A stretch of DNA of 60,209 nucleotides from an uncultured Eubacteriales bacterium (GTDB lineage: Bacteria; Bacillota; Clostridia; Christensenellales; Aristaeellaceae): contig CADCHI010000025.1 in assembly GCA_902801165.1 (NCBI GenBank), positions 1 to 60,209 on the forward strand, read 5' to 3'. Every line of letters begins with the position of its first letter. The first letter of the stretch is position 1. Below the pieces are notes generated by a model, which was not told where the DNA came from, did not search any database, and saw nothing but the letters and a program-made list of their open reading frames with translations. Both the position numbers and the translations under genes were made by a program. Below are positions 16,350 to 24,905 of this stretch, piece after piece.

Positions 16350-19300
16350 CTACCCCTTCAACACGATGCTGTCCGCGCCGATCAGGTTGGCCAGCGCGCC
16401 GAAGTCGTAGCCCTCGTCCACCCAGTACTCCCGGGGGGCCTGGTAGGTCTTTTTCTCGTCGGCCATGTACAGCATCACGCAGATGCGGCCGGGGGTCTGG
16501 GCCAGTATGCGCAGGGCCTCGTCCCGGGTCTCGCGGGTCAGCTTCAGGTACAGCTTCCGGCCGCCCCTCGCGTCGCGGGCACCGCCGCGAGCGTCATTGG
16601 AAGCGTATCCCCCGCCGTAGTCCTCCGGGGGCGGCGCGCCGTAGGCGTCATAGGCCGGGGGCGCGTCATAGCCGCCCCGGCTCCCCCGCCCCGATGGCCG
16701 GTCGTCCAGGGCGTCCATGTCGCCCAGCGGCGCGACCCGGTCCAGCAGCAACTTCGGGGACTCTTCCTCCCGCACGGACAGCTTGCCGGTCATCACCACG
16801 GGCGCGTCCTCCACCAGCTGGGCGGACACCCGCTCGTACACCTTCGGGAACACCAGCACCTCGGTGGTGCCGTACATGTCCTCCAGCTGCACGAAGGCCA
16901 TCATGTTGCCGCTGCGGGCGGCCTTCATCTTCTTCTCGGCGATGATGCCGCCCATGCGCACCGTCTTCTGGTCCCAGGACATGCCGCCGTCCGGGGCCTC
17001 CTCCGCCAGGGACTCCAGGAACCGGGCGTTCACCGGCAGCTTCGCCAGCTGCTCGGCGTAGGCGTCCAGCGGATGGCCGGAGATGTACACGCCGGTGGTC
17101 TCCTTTTCCATCTGCAGCAGCTGCCGCTTGTCGAAGGGGGGCATGTCCGGCATCGGGGGCATGGGCACGTCCAGGGCGCTCTCCGTCATGCCGAACAGCG
17201 AGATCTGGCCGGACACCATGCTCCTCTGGCTGCGGGTGATGCCGTCCATGGCTCGCTCGAACACGTGCAGCTTCTGGCTGCGGCTGCCGGGCATGTTGTC
17301 CAGCGCACCGCAGCGGATCAGGCTCTCCACGCCCTTCTTGTTCATGTCGCCGCCGGTCACCCGGGCCACGAAGTCGTACAGGTCCCGATAGGGCCCGGAG
17401 GCCTCCCGCTCGGCCACCAGCGCCTCCACGGCCTTGAGGCCCAGGTTCTTCACCGCGCCCAGGCCGAAGCGGATGCCCCGCGCGCCGTCGCCGGCGTCCA
17501 CGGTGAAGCGGGCCCGGGAGCGGTTCACGTCCGGGGGCAGCACCGGGATGCCCTGCCTGCGGCAGTACTGGATGTAAAAGGCGATCTTGTCGGTGTTGCC
17601 CAGCATGGAGTTCATCATCGCCGCCATGAACTCCGCCGGATACTTCAGCTTCAGCCACGCCGTCTGCACAGCGACCAGCGCATAGGCGGCGGCGTGGGAC
17701 TTGTTGAAGGCATAGCTCGCGAAGGCGGTCATCTCGTCGAACAGCCGGGTGGCCACGTCCTCAGAGATGCCGTTGCGCACGCAGCCGGGCACGGACACGG
17801 AGCCGTCCGGCTCCACCTGGCCGTGGATGAAGATCTCCTTCTCCCGGGCCATCACGTCGTGCTTCTTTTTCGCCATGGCGCGGCGCACCAGGTCGCTGCG
17901 GCCCATGGAATAGCCCGCCAGGTCCCGCACGATCTGCATGACCTGCTCCTGGTAGACCATGCAGCCGTAGGTGACGTCCAGGATCGGCTTGAGCTGGGGC
18001 GTCAGGTAGGTGACGCTGTCGGGGTTCTGCTTGCCCGCCACGTACCGGGGGATGGACTCCATCGGCCCGGGCCGGTACAGCGATATGGCGGCGATGATGT
18101 CCTCGAAATTGGAGGGCTTCATCTGCGTCAAAAACTGGGTCATGCCCGAGGATTCCAGCTGGAATATGCCCGTGGTGTCGCCGTCGGAGATCATCTGATA
18201 CACGCCCGGCTCGTCCAGGGGGATGTCCTCGCTGGTGAAGTCCGCTCCCAGCCGGTCCCGGGCCATCTCGATGGTGTCCATGATCACGTTCAGGGTCCGA
18301 AGGCCCAGGAAGTCCATCTTCAAGAGGCCCAGGGCCTCCACCGTGCCCATGGGGAACTGGGTAGTGATCACGTCGTCGTTGGTCTGCAGCGGGCAGTAGT
18401 CCACCACCGGCTTGGCGGTAATCAGCACGCCCGCCGCGTGGGTGGAGGCGTTCCGGGGCATGCCCTCCAGCTTGCGGGCCATCTCGATCAGCTTGTGGAT
18501 GTTGGGGTCGTTCTCGTAGGCGCCGCGCAGCTCCGCGTTCATCTTCAGCGCCTTTTCCAGCGTCATGTTCAGCTCGAAGGGCACCATCTTGGCGATGGCG
18601 TCCACCTCCTGGTAGCTCATGTCCATCACCCGGCCCACGTCGCGGATGACGGCCCGGGCGGCCATGGTGCCGAAGGTGATGATCTGGGCCACGTGGTCCG
18701 CGCCGTAGCGCTGCCGCACGTAGTCGATCACCCGGCCCCGGCGCTCGTAGTCGAAGTCACAGTCGATATCGGGCATGGACACGCGCTCCGGGTTCAGGAA
18801 GCGCTCGAACACCAGCGCGTACTTCAGCGGGTCGATCTCGGTGATATCCAGCGCGTAGGCCACGATGGAGCCGGCGCCGCTGCCGCGTCCGGGGCCGACG
18901 CCCACGCCGTGGGTCTTGGCGTAGTGAATGAAATCCCACACGATCAGGAAATAATCCACGTAGCCCATGGACTCGATCACGCCCAGCTCATACTCCATGC
19001 GCTCCCGGGCGTCCTTGCGGTCCGGGCCGTACTTGCGGGCGAGGCCCGCCTCGCACAGCTTGCGCAGATAGCCCCTGTCCGTCTCGCCCTCGGGCAGCGG
19101 GAACGCCGGCAGGTGGGTGGTGGAGAAGTCGAAGTCCACCTGGCAGCGCCGGGCGATCTGCTCCGTGCGCTCGATGGCCTCGCCGAAGTTCGGGAACAGC
19201 GCCCGCATCTCCTCCTCCGACTTCACGTACATCTGGTCGGTGTCCATGCGCATGCGGTGCTCGTCGGACAGCGTCTTGCCCGTCTGGATGCACATCAGCA

Positions 19301-19946
19301 CCTCCTGGGCGGCGGCGTCCTCCCTGGTCAGGTAGTGGCAGTCGTTGGTGACCACCAGGGGGATGTCCATGTCCCGGGCCAGGCGCACCAGCCGGGGCGC
19401 CACGGTCCTCTGGTCGGCCAGGCCGTGGTCCTGCAGCTCGATGAAGAAGTTGTCCTTCCCGAAGATGTCTATGTAGCGCTGGGCCATGGCCCGGGCCTCC
19501 TGCTCGCGGCCGTCCAGCAGCAGCTTCGGCAGGTCGCCGGACAGGCAGGCGGACAGGGCGATGAGCCCCTCGCTGTACTGCGCCAGCAGCTTGTAGTCCA
19601 CCCGGGGGCGGTAGTAATAGCCCCGGATGAAGCCCTCGCTGACCAGACGGGAGAGGTTCTGGTAGCCCTTCTGGTTCTCGCACAGCAGGATCAGGTGGCT
19701 GTAGTCCCGGGTGGTGCTGGTCTTGTTGTTCATGTCCGGACACACGTAGACCTCGCACCCGATCACCGGGTGGATGCCCGCCTCCTTCGCCGCGCGGTAG
19801 AAGTCCACCACGCCATACATCACGCCGTGGTCGGTCACCGCGCAGGAGGTCATGCCCAGGGCCTTCAGCCGTTCCATCAGCGGCTTGATCCGGCACGCGC
19901 CGTCCAGCAGGCTGTATTCGGTATGTAAGTGAAGGTGTGCGAACAT
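16350..19946 (-). CDS. dnaE: DNA polymerase III subunit alpha
   Basis: 1198 residues, the replicative/repair polymerase of the DnaE type. The PHP domain starts at once (HLHLHTEYSLLDGACR, HGVMYGVVDFYRAAKEAGI); the palm carries the catalytic acidic motif PDIDCDFDYERRGRV near residue 390-400; the fingers, helix-hairpin-helix and OB region follow. Between the OB fold and the C-terminal domain, about residues 1080-1130, is a Gly/Tyr/Asp/Pro-rich low-complexity stretch not usual in DnaE. The start is ATG 19946 after AAAGGAAAC. Transcribed in the same direction as recA, which has its own promoter. Confidence 0.98.
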   Translation of the reverse strand: MFAHLHLHTEYSLLDGACRIKPLMERLKALGMTSCAVTDHGVMYGVVDFYRAAKEAGIHPVIGCEVYVCPDMNNKTSTTRDYSHLILLCENQKGYQNLSRLVSEGFIRGYYYRPRVDYKLLAQYSEGLIALSACLSGDLPKLLLDGREQEARAMAQRYIDIFGKDNFFIELQDHGLADQRTVAPRLVRLARDMDIPLVVTNDCHYLTREDAAAQEVLMCIQTGKTLSDEHRMRMDTDQMYVKSEEEMRALFPNFGEAIERTEQIARRCQVDFDFSTTHLPAFPLPEGETDRGYLRKLCEAGLARKYGPDRKDARERMEYELGVIESMGYVDYFLIVWDFIHYAKTHGVGVGPGRGSGAGSIVAYALDITEIDPLKYALVFERFLNPERVSMPDIDCDFDYERRGRVIDYVRQRYGADHVAQIITFGTMAARAVIRDVGRVMDMSYQEVDAIAKMVPFELNMTLEKALKMNAELRGAYENDPNIHKLIEMARKLEGMPRNASTHAAGVLITAKPVVDYCPLQTNDDVITTQFPMGTVEALGLLKMDFLGLRTLNVIMDTIEMARDRLGADFTSEDIPLDEPGVYQMISDGDTTGIFQLESSGMTQFLTQMKPSNFEDIIAAISLYRPGPMESIPRYVAGKQNPDSVTYLTPQLKPILDVTYGCMVYQEQVMQIVRDLAGYSMGRSDLVRRAMAKKKHDVMAREKEIFIHGQVEPDGSVSVPGCVRNGISEDVATRLFDEMTAFASYAFNKSHAAAYALVAVQTAWLKLKYPAEFMAAMMNSMLGNTDKIAFYIQYCRRQGIPVLPPDVNRSRARFTVDAGDGARGIRFGLGAVKNLGLKAVEALVAEREASGPYRDLYDFVARVTGGDMNKKGVESLIRCGALDNMPGSRSQKLHVFERAMDGITRSQRSMVSGQISLFGMTESALDVPMPPMPDMPPFDKRQLLQMEKETTGVYISGHPLDAYAEQLAKLPVNARFLESLAEEAPDGGMSWDQKTVRMGGIIAEKKMKAARSGNMMAFVQLEDMYGTTEVLVFPKVYERVSAQLVEDAPVVMTGKLSVREEESPKLLLDRVAPLGDMDALDDRPSGRGSRGGYDAPPAYDAYGAPPPEDYGGGYASNDARGGARDARGGRKLYLKLTRETRDEALRILAQTPGRICVMLYMADEKKTYQAPREYWVDEGYDFGALANLIGADSIVLKG

Positions 19947-19985
19947 GATTGTTTCCTTTCATTTCCAGCGCTTCAAGGGGCTGTA

Positions 19986-20089
19986 ACTTGGAATGAGGAA
20001 TTGGGAATTAGGAATTAGGAATGGATGTTTAAATCCCTTCGGGATTTCCTCCTTAATTCCTAATTCCTCATTTCTAATTCCTAATTCTT
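19986..20089. repeat. Large AATTC-rich inverted repeat
   Basis: (G)AATTAGGAATTAGGAAT units on the left (about 19989-20022) are mirrored by TAATTCCTAATTCCTC units on the right (about 20054-20089) around a perfect hairpin AAATCCC-TTC-GGGATTT (20031-20047). It lies directly behind the sporulation lipoprotein gene and may act as its terminator. Confidence 0.65.
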
Positions 20090-20670
20090 CAGCGCAGCGT
20101 CGTCGCGTTCCTCACGATGGCGTTGATCTCGGCGCTGAGCTCATCGGCGGTGCGGCCCGCGCGGATGCGCTCGGACAGGTCGTAGACCTTCTTCACGTCC
20201 TCGGGGTCGGCGGTGACGGCCACGGTCTGGATGGAGGGATCGACCCGAAGCACCTCGGCGGCCACCATCTCGCGAATGCGCTCGGTCATCTCGCCCTTGT
20301 AGGCGTTGTCAAACTTCACGCCCACCAGCGCGGTGGAGTTGGTCACCACCACCCGGGCCTCGGAGACCTCCGAGAGCTGGGAGATGGCCTTCTCCACGTC
20401 GGCGGAGCCGTTCAGCCAGTCGAAGGGGTTCAGCGCGCCGTTGGTCTCGGCGGCGGTGTTGCCCGCGGCGCCATCGTTGTTCTGGATCTGCCCCGCCGTG
20501 CCGCTGCCGTTCTGGGCGGCATTGTTCTGGGCGGCGCTGCCGGTGGCGCCAGGCGCGTAGTTCGCCGTAGGCGCGGGCTGGACGCCGGCGTCATTGTTCA
20601 TGCAGGCGGCCAGGGCCAGGCCCGCCGCCGCGAGCATCAGTATAAACGGAATGATCTTGCGAATCCTCAT
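20089..20670 (-). CDS. YhcN/YlaJ family sporulation lipoprotein
   Basis: 193 residues: a signal peptide ending in lipobox LAAC (Cys at 22), so a membrane-anchored lipoprotein, then an Ala/Asn/Gly-rich disordered linker to about residue 85, then a compact domain with EKAISQLSEVSEARVVVTNSTALVGVKFDNAYKGEMTERI and VAVTADPEDVKKVYDLSERI. That domain matches the YhcN/YlaJ family, found in spores or cortex of endospore formers. The start has AAGGAGGT. Its presence is the best sign that the host belongs to a spore-forming lineage. Promoter not identified; a sporulation sigma factor is plausible. Confidence 0.85.
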   Translation of the reverse strand: MRIRKIIPFILMLAAAGLALAACMNNDAGVQPAPTANYAPGATGSAAQNNAAQNGSGTAGQIQNNDGAAGNTAAETNGALNPFDWLNGSADVEKAISQLSEVSEARVVVTNSTALVGVKFDNAYKGEMTERIREMVAAEVLRVDPSIQTVAVTADPEDVKKVYDLSERIRAGRTADELSAEINAIVRNATTLR

Positions 20671-20841
20671 GGTGCATACCTCCTTGCGAGAGGTATTTTT
20701 GCCCCAAGCCAGTCAAATCATACCGTCGAATTCAGGAATACTCGCTTCATGGTTCGTTTTCAGAATGCTGTAAGCATCGTCACCGGCATCAGCCCACATT
20801 CCAATTCAGCATTCAATAATTCTCAATTCCCAATTGCGGTT

Positions 20842-22494
20842 TCAGTCTTCCGCCTTGTAGAAGCAGCACCCGCCGATGAACTCCCGCAGAATGGAATTGA
20901 CGGGGATCTCGTCCTCCACGTCGGCGGTCTGGATGTAATTCAGGAACTTCACCAGCCGGCGCGCCAGGGTGTAGTAGGGGCTCTCCGGCGTGACGGCCAG
21001 CAGCTGGGGATAGGCGTACTTCTTCATGATCGGCAGCTCGTAGGTCAGCGCGGAGTTGAACATGGCGTCCGCCTTCTCCTGGAAGGGGAAGATGTACTTC
21101 TCCTCGCCCCGGCGCACGGAGGCCCACATGGCCATGGTGTCCTCGGGCGCGGTGCCGCGGAACAGGTTGTCCCGCACGATGCGCCGCAGCAGGCGGGCGT
21201 CGGTGGTGCGGATGCGGTTGTGGTCGTCCAGGTTCAGCATGGTCAGCGGGCTGATGTACACCTTGAACTTCATGTCCGCGGGCACGGAGGCGGTCAGCCG
21301 GTCGTTCAGGCCGTGGATGCCCTCGATGATGATGGGCTGCCCCAGCTCCACCGAGAAGGCGTGGGTGGTCTCGCAGCGCTTGCCGGACTTGAAGTCGAAC
21401 TCCGGCACGTTCACGGTCTCCCCCGCCAGCAGCCGGGCCAGGTGGTCGCAGAGCAGCTCGATGTCCAGCGTCTCGATGCGCTCCAGGTCGATGCTGCCGT
21501 CCGGCTCCAGCGGGATCTTGTCCCGATCGAGGTAGTAGTCGTCCAGGGAGATCTTCACCGGCCGCAGGCCGTGCACCCGCAGGGCGATGGACATGCGGTG
21601 GGAGAAGGTGGTCTTGCCGGAGGAGGACGGCCCGGCGATCAGCAGCAGCCGCGCCCCGGAGGCGATGAACTGGTCGGCGATCTGCTCGATCTTGCGCTCC
21701 TGGAGCGCCTCGTTCACGCGGATGAACTCCCTCAGCCGGCGGTTCACAATCATGTCGTTCAGGTCCGCGGCGTTCTCACAGTTCAGTATCGCGTGCCACT
21801 GGGCCGCCTCGGTGTAGGTGTGCAGCAGGTGCGGCAGGTCCACGAACCGGGCGGGCTTCCCGGGGTCACTGCCGTCGGGCATCTGCAGCAGTATGCCCTC
21901 GCCGTAGGCCCGCAGGTCGAACACGCCGATCAGTCCGGTCCTCGGCGCCATCTCGCCGTAGAAGTAGTCCTCCAGGCCGTCGATGCGGTACAGCGTAAAG
22001 TGCTTGAACTTGCGGTAGCCCAGTATCCGCAGCCGGTCGGTCTGGCCGGTGCGGGCGAAGTAGTCCTGGGCGTCCTCGGTGGAGACGCTCAGCCGCTCGA
22101 TGGGCAGGTCCGCGTCCACGATGGCCCGCATTTCCGCCTTCACCTGTTCCACCAGCGCCTTCGTGACCTCCATGCCCGGCAAGTCGATGAACAGGCCCTG
22201 GACAAAGGAGTGGCGGATGCGCACCCGCTCCCCGGGGTACAGCCGGTGGACCGCCGTGAGGAATATGAACTGGAGCGAGCGCTCGTAGATGCGGCGCCCC
22301 TCCTCGTCGGCATAGGTCAGCGTGCGGGCAAAGGCATACTCCTCCACCCGGGCGTTCAACGACTCCGTGCGGCCCTGCACCGACACGCCCAGCGCGTCCG
22401 CGCCGCCTTCCGGAAGGCGCTCCAGCAGATCGCCCCAGCGCTCCTCGCCGGCGCAGCTCATCTCAATGCCGTTCAGCTTCAAATACACAGCCAT
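20842..22494 (-). CDS. Uridine kinase-like nucleoside kinase with N-terminal ThrRS-like TGS/editing region
   Basis: 550 residues. The first 60 resemble a TGS-type domain, residues 60-230 resemble the threonyl-tRNA synthetase second additional domain (HSFVQGLFIDLPG, LRILGYRKFKHFTLYRIDGLEDYFYGEMAP), and the C-terminal half is a P-loop kinase of the phosphoribulokinase/uridine kinase group with Walker A GPSSSGKTTFSHRM near residue 287, SLDDYYLDRDKIP and EGIHGLNDRL. Such fused kinases are common in Firmicutes and are annotated as uridine kinase or nucleoside kinase; the synthetase-like part lacks a catalytic synthetase core. Transcribed from a TTGCAA/TATAAT promoter. The real substrate is unsettled. 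Confidence 0.85.
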   Translation of the reverse strand: MAVYLKLNGIEMSCAGEERWGDLLERLPEGGADALGVSVQGRTESLNARVEEYAFARTLTYADEEGRRIYERSLQFIFLTAVHRLYPGERVRIRHSFVQGLFIDLPGMEVTKALVEQVKAEMRAIVDADLPIERLSVSTEDAQDYFARTGQTDRLRILGYRKFKHFTLYRIDGLEDYFYGEMAPRTGLIGVFDLRAYGEGILLQMPDGSDPGKPARFVDLPHLLHTYTEAAQWHAILNCENAADLNDMIVNRRLREFIRVNEALQERKIEQIADQFIASGARLLLIAGPSSSGKTTFSHRMSIALRVHGLRPVKISLDDYYLDRDKIPLEPDGSIDLERIETLDIELLCDHLARLLAGETVNVPEFDFKSGKRCETTHAFSVELGQPIIIEGIHGLNDRLTASVPADMKFKVYISPLTMLNLDDHNRIRTTDARLLRRIVRDNLFRGTAPEDTMAMWASVRRGEEKYIFPFQEKADAMFNSALTYELPIMKKYAYPQLLAVTPESPYYTLARRLVKFLNYIQTADVEDEIPVNSILREFIGGCCFYKAED

Positions 22495-22527
22495 CCCTCC
22501 AATGCGGATAAATTCCCATTTTGCTCC

Positions 22528-22556
22528 ATTATATCATCCCATTCGCGGGATTGCAA
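22528..22556 (-). promoter_or_regulatory. Promoter of the uridine kinase-like gene
   Basis: On the minus strand TTGCAA (22551-22556), 17 bp, TATAAT (22528-22533). Confidence 0.75.
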
Positions 22557-22636
22557 CCGCGGGCGGCGGGCAATCCCGCGGCCCTGGATTTGCCTCGCGT
22601 CCTGCCCGCCGTCCTCCTCGGCTTCATTATTTGCAC

Positions 22637-22665
22637 TTGCAAGCCCACCGCCGAAATGATACAAT
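22637..22665 (+). promoter_or_regulatory. Promoter of the PHP-domain gene
   Basis: TTGCAA (22637-22642), 17 bp, TACAAT (22660-22665), divergent from the kinase promoter. Confidence 0.7.
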
Positions 22666-22705
22666 ATTTCCATTGGAAAACCGGCAAAGAAAGGATGCTG
22701 CGAAC

Positions 22706-23847
22706 ATGGCAAAGACCCGTGCGGAGCTGCTCGCGCTGCTGAACGGCGCAGACGGCCTGGAAAACCTGAAGGCGCTGCTGGAGACGGAGCCCCTGTCCCC
22801 GGTGGCCCGCGACGTGAACAACCACATCCACACCACCTATTCCTTCTCCCCCTATTCCCCCACGGCGGCGGTGTTCTTCGCCCGGGCGGCGGGCCTGTGC
22901 ACCTGCGGCCTGATGGACCACGACTCCATCGCCGGCGCGGAGGAGTTCCTGGCGGCGGCCAAAGCGGCCCATATGGGCGCGACCATCGGCATGGAGTGCC
23001 GCGCCAGCTTCAAGGACACCCCCTTCGGCGACAGGAAGCTGAACAACCCAGACCAGAAGGGCATCGTGTACATGACGCTGCACGGCGTGCCCCACGACCG
23101 CGCCGGCGAGCTGAACACCCTCTACGCCCCCTATCGGGAGAAGCGCAACGTGCGCAACCGGGCGATGGTTGAGGCCATCAACGGCATGATGGGCAAGTAC
23201 GGCATCGCCATCGACTTCGACAAGGACGTGCTGCCCCTGTCCAACTTCGCCAAGGGCGGCTCCGTCACCGAGCGCCACCTGTCCAGCGCCCTGGCCTACC
23301 GGATGCTGGAGGTCGTGGGCAAGGGCCAGAAGCTGATCGACTTCATCAAGAACGAATTGAAGCTGCCCATCTCCGGCAAGATCGAGGGCTTCCTGCTGGA
23401 CGAGGCCAACCCCCACATGATGTACGACCTGCTGGGCTGGATCAAGAGCCAGCTGATCACGACGAGTGCCCAGACGTGCGCGAGCTGCTGGCCCTGTCCG
23501 AGCGGATGGGCGCCATCTCCGCCTACGCCTACCTGGGCGACGTGGGCGACAGCGTGACCGGCGACAAGCGCGCCCAGAAGTTCGAGGATGACTTCCTGGA
23601 CGAGCTGGTCGAGTACGTGGCGGGCCTGGGCTACCGCGCCATCACCTACATGCCCAGCCGCAACACCCGGGAGCAGCTGCGCCGCCTGCGCGCCCTGTGC
23701 GAGAAGCACAGCCTGTTCCAGATCAGCGGCGAGGACATCAACCAGCCCCGCCAGAGCTTCGTCTGCGAGGCCCAGCGCGACCCCGAGTTCGCCAACCTCT
23801 ACGAGGCCACGGCCTTCGCCCGTTTCGGCGAGGAGATGGCCCGGTAA
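22706..23847 (+). pseudogene. PHP-domain phosphoesterase gene, frameshifted near 23450-23461
   Basis: Two abutting frames encode one protein. From ATG 22706 a PHP-type metal-binding start is read (NNHIHTTYSFSPYSPT, CGLMDHDSIAGAEEF, IGMECRA); at about 23455 this frame turns into nonsense, while the frame beginning with DECPDVRELLALSERMG continues as coherent protein (YLGDVGDSVTGDK, KHSLFQISGEDINQPRQ) to the stop at 23847. The shift corresponds to one missing base. There is no slippery heptamer, so a sequencing or assembly error, or a recent mutation, is likelier than programmed frameshifting. Repaired length would be about 380 residues. PHP proteins are metal-dependent phosphoesterases, some acting on 3',5'-nucleotides. 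Promoter and weak AAAGGA site are intact. Confidence 0.8.
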
Positions 23848-23875
23848 AGCCCGACCGGCCCAGAGCCGCATAATC

Positions 23876-24736
23876 ATGAATCCCAAGCTGAAGATGATCC
23901 TCTCCATGGCGGCGTTCGGCACGATCAGCCTGTTCGTCCGCCACATCCCGCTGACCTCCGCGGAGGTCGCGCTGTTTCGCGCGGCCATCGCCCTGCTGCT
24001 GATCGTACCGGGCAAGGCCCTGGCCGGACGGCCCGTCCGCCTGGCCGGGCTGGGGCGGGACGGCCTTTTGCTGTTCCTCTCCGGCGCGGCCATGGGCTTC
24101 AACTGGATCTTCCTGTTTGAAGCCTACCGCTACACCACGGTCTCGGTGGCGACGCTGAGCTACTACTTCGCGCCGGTGATTGTCATGGCCGCCTGCCCGC
24201 TGCTGTTCCACGAGCGGATGACGGCAAAGCAGGTGCTGTGCTTCGTCGGCTCCACCATAGGGCTGGTGCTGGTGATCAACCCCGGCGGGCTGGCCGGCAG
24301 CGACCCAGTAAAGGGCGTGCTGTTCGGGCTGGCCGCGGCCGCGCTGTACGCCACGGTGGTTTTGCTGAACAAGGGCATCCGCCGCGTCTCCGGCATCGAC
24401 CGCACCGCGCTGCAGTTCGCCGCGGCCGCCGCCGTGCTGCTGCCCTACGTGCTGCTGACCACCGGCATCCACCTGGAGCGGATGGACGCGGCGGGCGGGC
24501 TGTGCCTGATCGCCGTTGGCGCGCTGCACTCGGGCCTCGCCTACGTGTTGTACTTCTCCGCGCTGAAGGCCCTGCCCGGGCAGGAGACCGCCCTGCTCAG
24601 CTACATCGACCCGCTGGTGGCGGTGCTGATCTCCCTGACCGTGCTGGCCGAGCCCGTCGCCCCGCTGCAGCTCGTCGGCGGCGCGCTGATCCTGGCCTTC
24701 ACCCTGGCCAACGAGCTGGGCGCGGCCAGGGCCTGA
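23876..24736 (+). CDS. EamA/DMT family transporter
   Basis: 286 residues with ten hydrophobic segments arranged as two five-helix EamA repeats (first from FGTISLFVRHIPLTSAEVALFR, second from GVLFGLAAAALYATVVLLNKGI). Conserved family positions include the membrane-end FRA and SYIDPLVAVL segments. Drug/metabolite transporters export amino acids, nucleosides or drugs; the substrate here cannot be told. It begins 28 bp after the PHP gene and is probably cotranscribed with it. Shine-Dalgarno is weak, suggesting coupling or low expression. Confidence 0.87.
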   Translation: MNPKLKMILSMAAFGTISLFVRHIPLTSAEVALFRAAIALLLIVPGKALAGRPVRLAGLGRDGLLLFLSGAAMGFNWIFLFEAYRYTTVSVATLSYYFAPVIVMAACPLLFHERMTAKQVLCFVGSTIGLVLVINPGGLAGSDPVKGVLFGLAAAALYATVVLLNKGIRRVSGIDRTALQFAAAAAVLLPYVLLTTGIHLERMDAAGGLCLIAVGALHSGLAYVLYFSALKALPGQETALLSYIDPLVAVLISLTVLAEPVAPLQLVGGALILAFTLANELGAARA

Positions 24737-24794
24737 CACATGAACGACACCCGATAGGGCGGTTCTTCACCGCTCGGCAAAAAGCATATTCATC

Positions 24795-24884
24795 GCAAAA
24801 AACAAAAGATCCTTCGCTTCGCTCAGGATGACAGGAACACAGCCCGTCGTCATCCTGAGCGCAAGCGAAGGATCTTTCTTTTTT
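24795..24884. terminator. Bidirectional terminator made of two facing dispersed-repeat copies
   Basis: AGATCCTTCGCTTCGCTCAGGATGAC (24807-24832) faces its inverted copy at 24848-24875 with one extra CG. The right side runs into TTTCTTTTTT for the plus-strand transporter; the left side gives a U-rich tract for the minus-strand MATE gene. The 170-bp gap has no other content. Confidence 0.75.
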
Positions 24885-24905
24885 CGAAGCGTCTATAGCC
24901 TTTCC

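Noticed and set aside
19993-22659. 888-codon plus-strand frame opposite the uridine kinase-like gene
   Set aside because: Antisense shadow running through AATTC repeats and two genes; composition is unnatural.
22706-23847. Programmed -1 frameshift in the PHP gene
   Set aside because: No X-XXY-YYZ slippery site or downstream structure near 23455; mutation or sequencing error is simpler.
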